DNA from: Gammaproteobacteria bacterium
GTDB lineage: Bacteria > Pseudomonadota > Gammaproteobacteria > J044
Length of the DNA: 7,287 nt
Direction: 5' to 3'
Assembly: GCA_003696465.1 (NCBI GenBank)
Contig: RFHG01000513.1
Coordinates: forward strand, 1 to 7,287
Shown here: positions 5,949-7,287 of the stretch, piece after piece
How the letters are laid out: each line of letters begins with the position of its first letter
How positions within the stretch are numbered: position 1 is the stretch's first letter
Program-made: the position numbers and the translations under genes
Notes under the pieces: generated by a model
Seen by the model: only the letters and a program-made list of their open reading frames with translations
What the model was told of the DNA's origin: nothing
Database searches by the model: none

Positions 5949-7119
5949 TCCCGAGGCCCTGATCGCCCGGCTGCGCACCCGCTGCCAGCGCCAGCGCAGC
6001 GCCTGGCTGCAGGGGGAGGGCGAATGGCCCCTGCGCCTGCCCCTGGGCGTGCCCACCGAAAGGGAGGCGCAGCAGCATCTCGAACGGGTACACCAGTGGG
6101 TCGAGGCCTGGAACCGGTGGCCGGGACCGGGCCGCATCGAATGGGCCGAACGGCGCTGGTCCAGCCTGGGCAGGCAGCAGGTGCCTGAACGAATCACCTT
6201 CGATTCGCCGCTCGAGGCCATGAGCGCATGCGGGCTGGAAGCGGCGTGGCGCACCGCGGAAGAACGGCTCGCACGGATCCGCCAGCACTGGCCGACGCTG
6301 GCATCGCACGCCGTGCGCAACTGGACGGTGCTGGCCGAATGGCCGGAGAACGACTTCGAACGCCTGTGGCGGCTGCTCGACTGGCTGCTCGCCCATCCCG
6401 ATTCCGGTCTCTTGATCCGCCAGTTGCCTGTGCCCGGCGTGGATGGTAAGTGGCTGGAAGGCCACCGGCGGGTCGTCACCGACTGGCTGGCGCGCCTGCA
6501 AGGCCGGGAAGGCGGCGAGGATCTGTACGCCCTTGCCGGCCTGCGCCGGCTACCCGTGCGTTTGCGCATGCGGATCCTGGATGCGGATCTGCGCCGCAAG
6601 CTGGGTGGTCTGGGCGACATCGAGGCCCCCGTCGAGGACATTGCCGCGCTCGATTTGCCCCTTTCCTGCGTGTTCATCGTCGAGAACCTGCAAACCGGCC
6701 TGGCCTTCGGCGATCTGCCGGGCACCATCGTGTTCATGAAACAGGGCTATGCCGTCGAGCCCTTCGCCGAAATCACATGGCTGCGCAAACTGCCCGTTTA
6801 CTACTGGGGCGATCTCGACACCAACGGTCTGGCCATCCTCTCCCGCCTGCGCACCCGCCTGCCCGGCGTGCGTTCCCTGCTCATGGACGAGAAGACGCTG
6901 CTGGATCATCGCCCCCTGTGGGGACATGAGCCGCGTCCCGCACAGGCGAAGATCCTGCCCGGCCTGACGGAGGAGGAAAGTGAACTCTATCGCGGCCTGC
7001 GCGAAAACCGCTGGGGCCCCGGCGTGCGGCTGGAACAGGAACGCATCGACTGGGACTATGCCTGGCAGCGGATTCGGCAGGCAGTAGGAGTTGCTGGATC
7101 CCGTCCACACGACCAATAG
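5926..7119 (+). CDS. jetD: Wadjet protein JetD (DUF3322-DUF2220 Toprim nuclease)
   Basis: 397 residues, full length for the family. JetD is the nuclease: in known Wadjet systems a dimer related to the topoisomerase VI A/Spo11 fold cuts plasmid DNA when the JetABC motor has fully extruded a small circle. The DUF3322 part covers about 5-195 and ends in the hallmark IRQLPVPGVDGKWLEGH (164-180). The DUF2220 part (about 200-385) contains the Toprim metal site: Glu253 in IVENLQTGLAF, and Asp296/Asp298 in YWGDLDTNG (293-301). Further family blocks are LLMDEKTLLDHRPLWG (318-333) and RWGPGVRLEQERIDWDYAW (362-380). The residue after DLDT is Asn300, where I recall His being common in relatives; the catalytic acids are intact. 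The ATG at 5926 lies inside jetC with only a weak GGCAGG upstream, implying translational coupling. The last dozen residues look like a variable tail. It is the last gene of the operon. Confidence 0.95.
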   Translation: MAKSKWLDPEALIARLRTRCQRQRSAWLQGEGEWPLRLPLGVPTEREAQQHLERVHQWVEAWNRWPGPGRIEWAERRWSSLGRQQVPERITFDSPLEAMSACGLEAAWRTAEERLARIRQHWPTLASHAVRNWTVLAEWPENDFERLWRLLDWLLAHPDSGLLIRQLPVPGVDGKWLEGHRRVVTDWLARLQGREGGEDLYALAGLRRLPVRLRMRILDADLRRKLGGLGDIEAPVEDIAALDLPLSCVFIVENLQTGLAFGDLPGTIVFMKQGYAVEPFAEITWLRKLPVYYWGDLDTNGLAILSRLRTRLPGVRSLLMDEKTLLDHRPLWGHEPRPAQAKILPGLTEEESELYRGLRENRWGPGVRLEQERIDWDYAWQRIRQAVGVAGSRPHDQ

Positions 7120-7136
7120 GCAATGGCAGGCTCAAA

Positions 7137-7176
7137 CGAGGGTGATCAGGAATGACTCGATTTGCCTGTACCCTCG
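7137..7176. repeat. Inverted repeat downstream of jetD, overlapping the promoter
   Basis: Perfect 7-base arms CGAGGGT (7137-7143) and ACCCTCG (7170-7176) flank a 26-base loop. The right arm lies in the spacer between the -35 and -10 boxes of the rightward promoter. The long loop and lack of a U-tract make a terminator unlikely; a divided operator or DNA-looping site that controls the promoter is possible. Chance is also possible at this arm length. Confidence 0.3.
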
Positions 7177-7191
7177 CGGGCGGGCTAGAAT
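7162..7191 (+). promoter_or_regulatory. Sigma70-like promoter reading rightwards out of the window
   Basis: A -35 box TTGCCT (7162-7167, 4 of 6 consensus) is followed after 18 bases by a -10 box TAGAAT (7186-7191, 5 of 6). Transcription would start near 7198-7200 and continue beyond the right edge, so a gene oriented rightward probably begins outside the window. It is the best promoter match in the whole window and lies only 43 bases past the jetD stop, which suggests that the next gene is not part of the operon. Confidence 0.55.
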
Positions 7192-7210
7192 AACCGGCTG
7201 ATTTCATGGC

Positions 7211-7261
7211 CGAACCCGCATGCGGGCCGCTGGCGCCGGGCGCCCGTCCGCGGCGGGTTCG
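7211..7261 (+). repeat. Nested GC-rich palindromes in the leader of the downstream transcript
   Basis: Outer 9-base arms CGAACCCGC (7211-7219) and GCGGGTTCG (7253-7261) are perfectly complementary. Nested inside are a 12-base perfect palindrome CCCGCATGCGGG (7215-7226), arms GCCGC (7226-7230) and GCGGC (7250-7254), and palindromes GGCGCC (7232-7237) and GGGCGCCC (7238-7245). Several of these pairings exclude each other. The region lies about 15-60 bases after the likely start site of the rightward promoter, so it would fold in that RNA. It is followed by ACTTTATT rather than a clean U-run, so attenuation is possible but not shown. Confidence 0.4.
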
Positions 7262-7287
7262 CACTTTATTCACGACACTGAACCGGA

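Larger units (their letters stand above)
459..7119 (+). other. jetABCD: Wadjet (JetABCD) plasmid-defence operon, probably type I
   Basis: Four co-directional genes, each overlapping the next (17, 4 and 23 bases), encode in order a DUF3375 kleisin, a DUF4194 accessory subunit, an SMC-like ATPase and a DUF3322-DUF2220 Toprim nuclease. This set is diagnostic of Wadjet, known to restrict plasmid transformation by cleaving small closed circular DNA after SMC-driven loop extrusion. The order A-B-C-D and the JetD architecture suggest type I. All four genes look full length with catalytic motifs present, so the system is expected to be functional. No integrase, transposase or tRNA is seen in the short flanks, so the island boundaries cannot be defined here. 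Confidence 0.93.
7120..7287. other. Intergenic tail after the operon
   Basis: No supported gene lies in these 168 bases. From ATG 7206 a plus-strand frame stays open to the edge, but it begins only 14 bases after a promoter -10 box and has no ribosome binding site, so I read it as leader. The stretch contains an inverted repeat, a sigma70-like promoter and a strongly palindromic GC-rich region. An intrinsic terminator with a U-tract is not visible, so jetABCD transcription may end Rho-dependently or run on. Confidence 0.5.

Noticed and set aside
4323..6737. Very long minus-strand open frame (804 codons) antisense to jetC and jetD
   Set aside because: It spans the jetC-jetD junction and both catalytic regions; the sense frames have clear domain motifs, while this translation shows no motif. 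It is a shadow of high GC third positions.
7206..7287. Short open frame from ATG 7206 to the right edge
   Set aside because: It begins about 14 bases after the -10 box with no ribosome binding site and runs through the palindromic region; more likely leader sequence.
1..7287. CRISPR array, tRNA or rRNA gene, insertion sequence or integrase
   Set aside because: No regularly spaced repeats, no tRNA-like cloverleaf, no terminal inverted repeats with transposase, and no recombinase motif were found.

Overview
The window is dominated by one co-oriented four-gene block on the + strand (about 459-7119) that reads as a complete Wadjet plasmid-defence operon, jetA-jetB-jetC-jetD. The assignment rests on four things seen together: a DUF3375/MukF-like kleisin, a DUF4194/MukE-like small subunit, a MukB/SMC-like ATPase with intact Walker A, SGGQ signature and Walker B motifs, and a DUF3322-DUF2220 Toprim nuclease with the metal-binding Glu and DxD. 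Gene order and JetD architecture point to type I. No gene shows a frameshift, internal stop or truncation.

The DNA is GC-rich, with strong G/C preference at third codon positions in all four jet genes. Shine-Dalgarno sites and sigma70-like promoter elements are of ordinary bacterial type. A GC-rich proteobacterium, perhaps a gammaproteobacterium, fits, but no taxonomic marker gene is present and this is only an inference.

Layout. Positions 1-37: first 12 codons of a divergent (- strand) gene with a signal-peptide-like start and a strong ribosome binding site; the rest lies outside the window. Positions 38-458: a 421-base non-coding divergent spacer, visibly less GC-rich than the genes. It holds a compound inverted repeat near the left gene, a GNRA-capped hairpin about 60 bases before jetA, and no convincing jetA promoter. 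Positions 459-7119: the operon, whose genes overlap by 17, 4 and 23 bases, so translation is probably coupled. Positions 7120-7287: a non-coding tail with a good sigma70-like promoter reading rightwards out of the window, followed by a GC-rich palindromic region; no clear U-tract terminator follows jetD.

How the genes work together, from knowledge of the family: JetA, JetB and JetC assemble an SMC-type loop-extruding motor that entraps DNA. JetD is the nuclease that cuts when the motor has extruded a small closed circle, so plasmids are destroyed and the chromosome is spared. The core system is therefore already described. The less explained parts are the flanking structured DNA and a few unusual residues in the JetC and JetD active sites.
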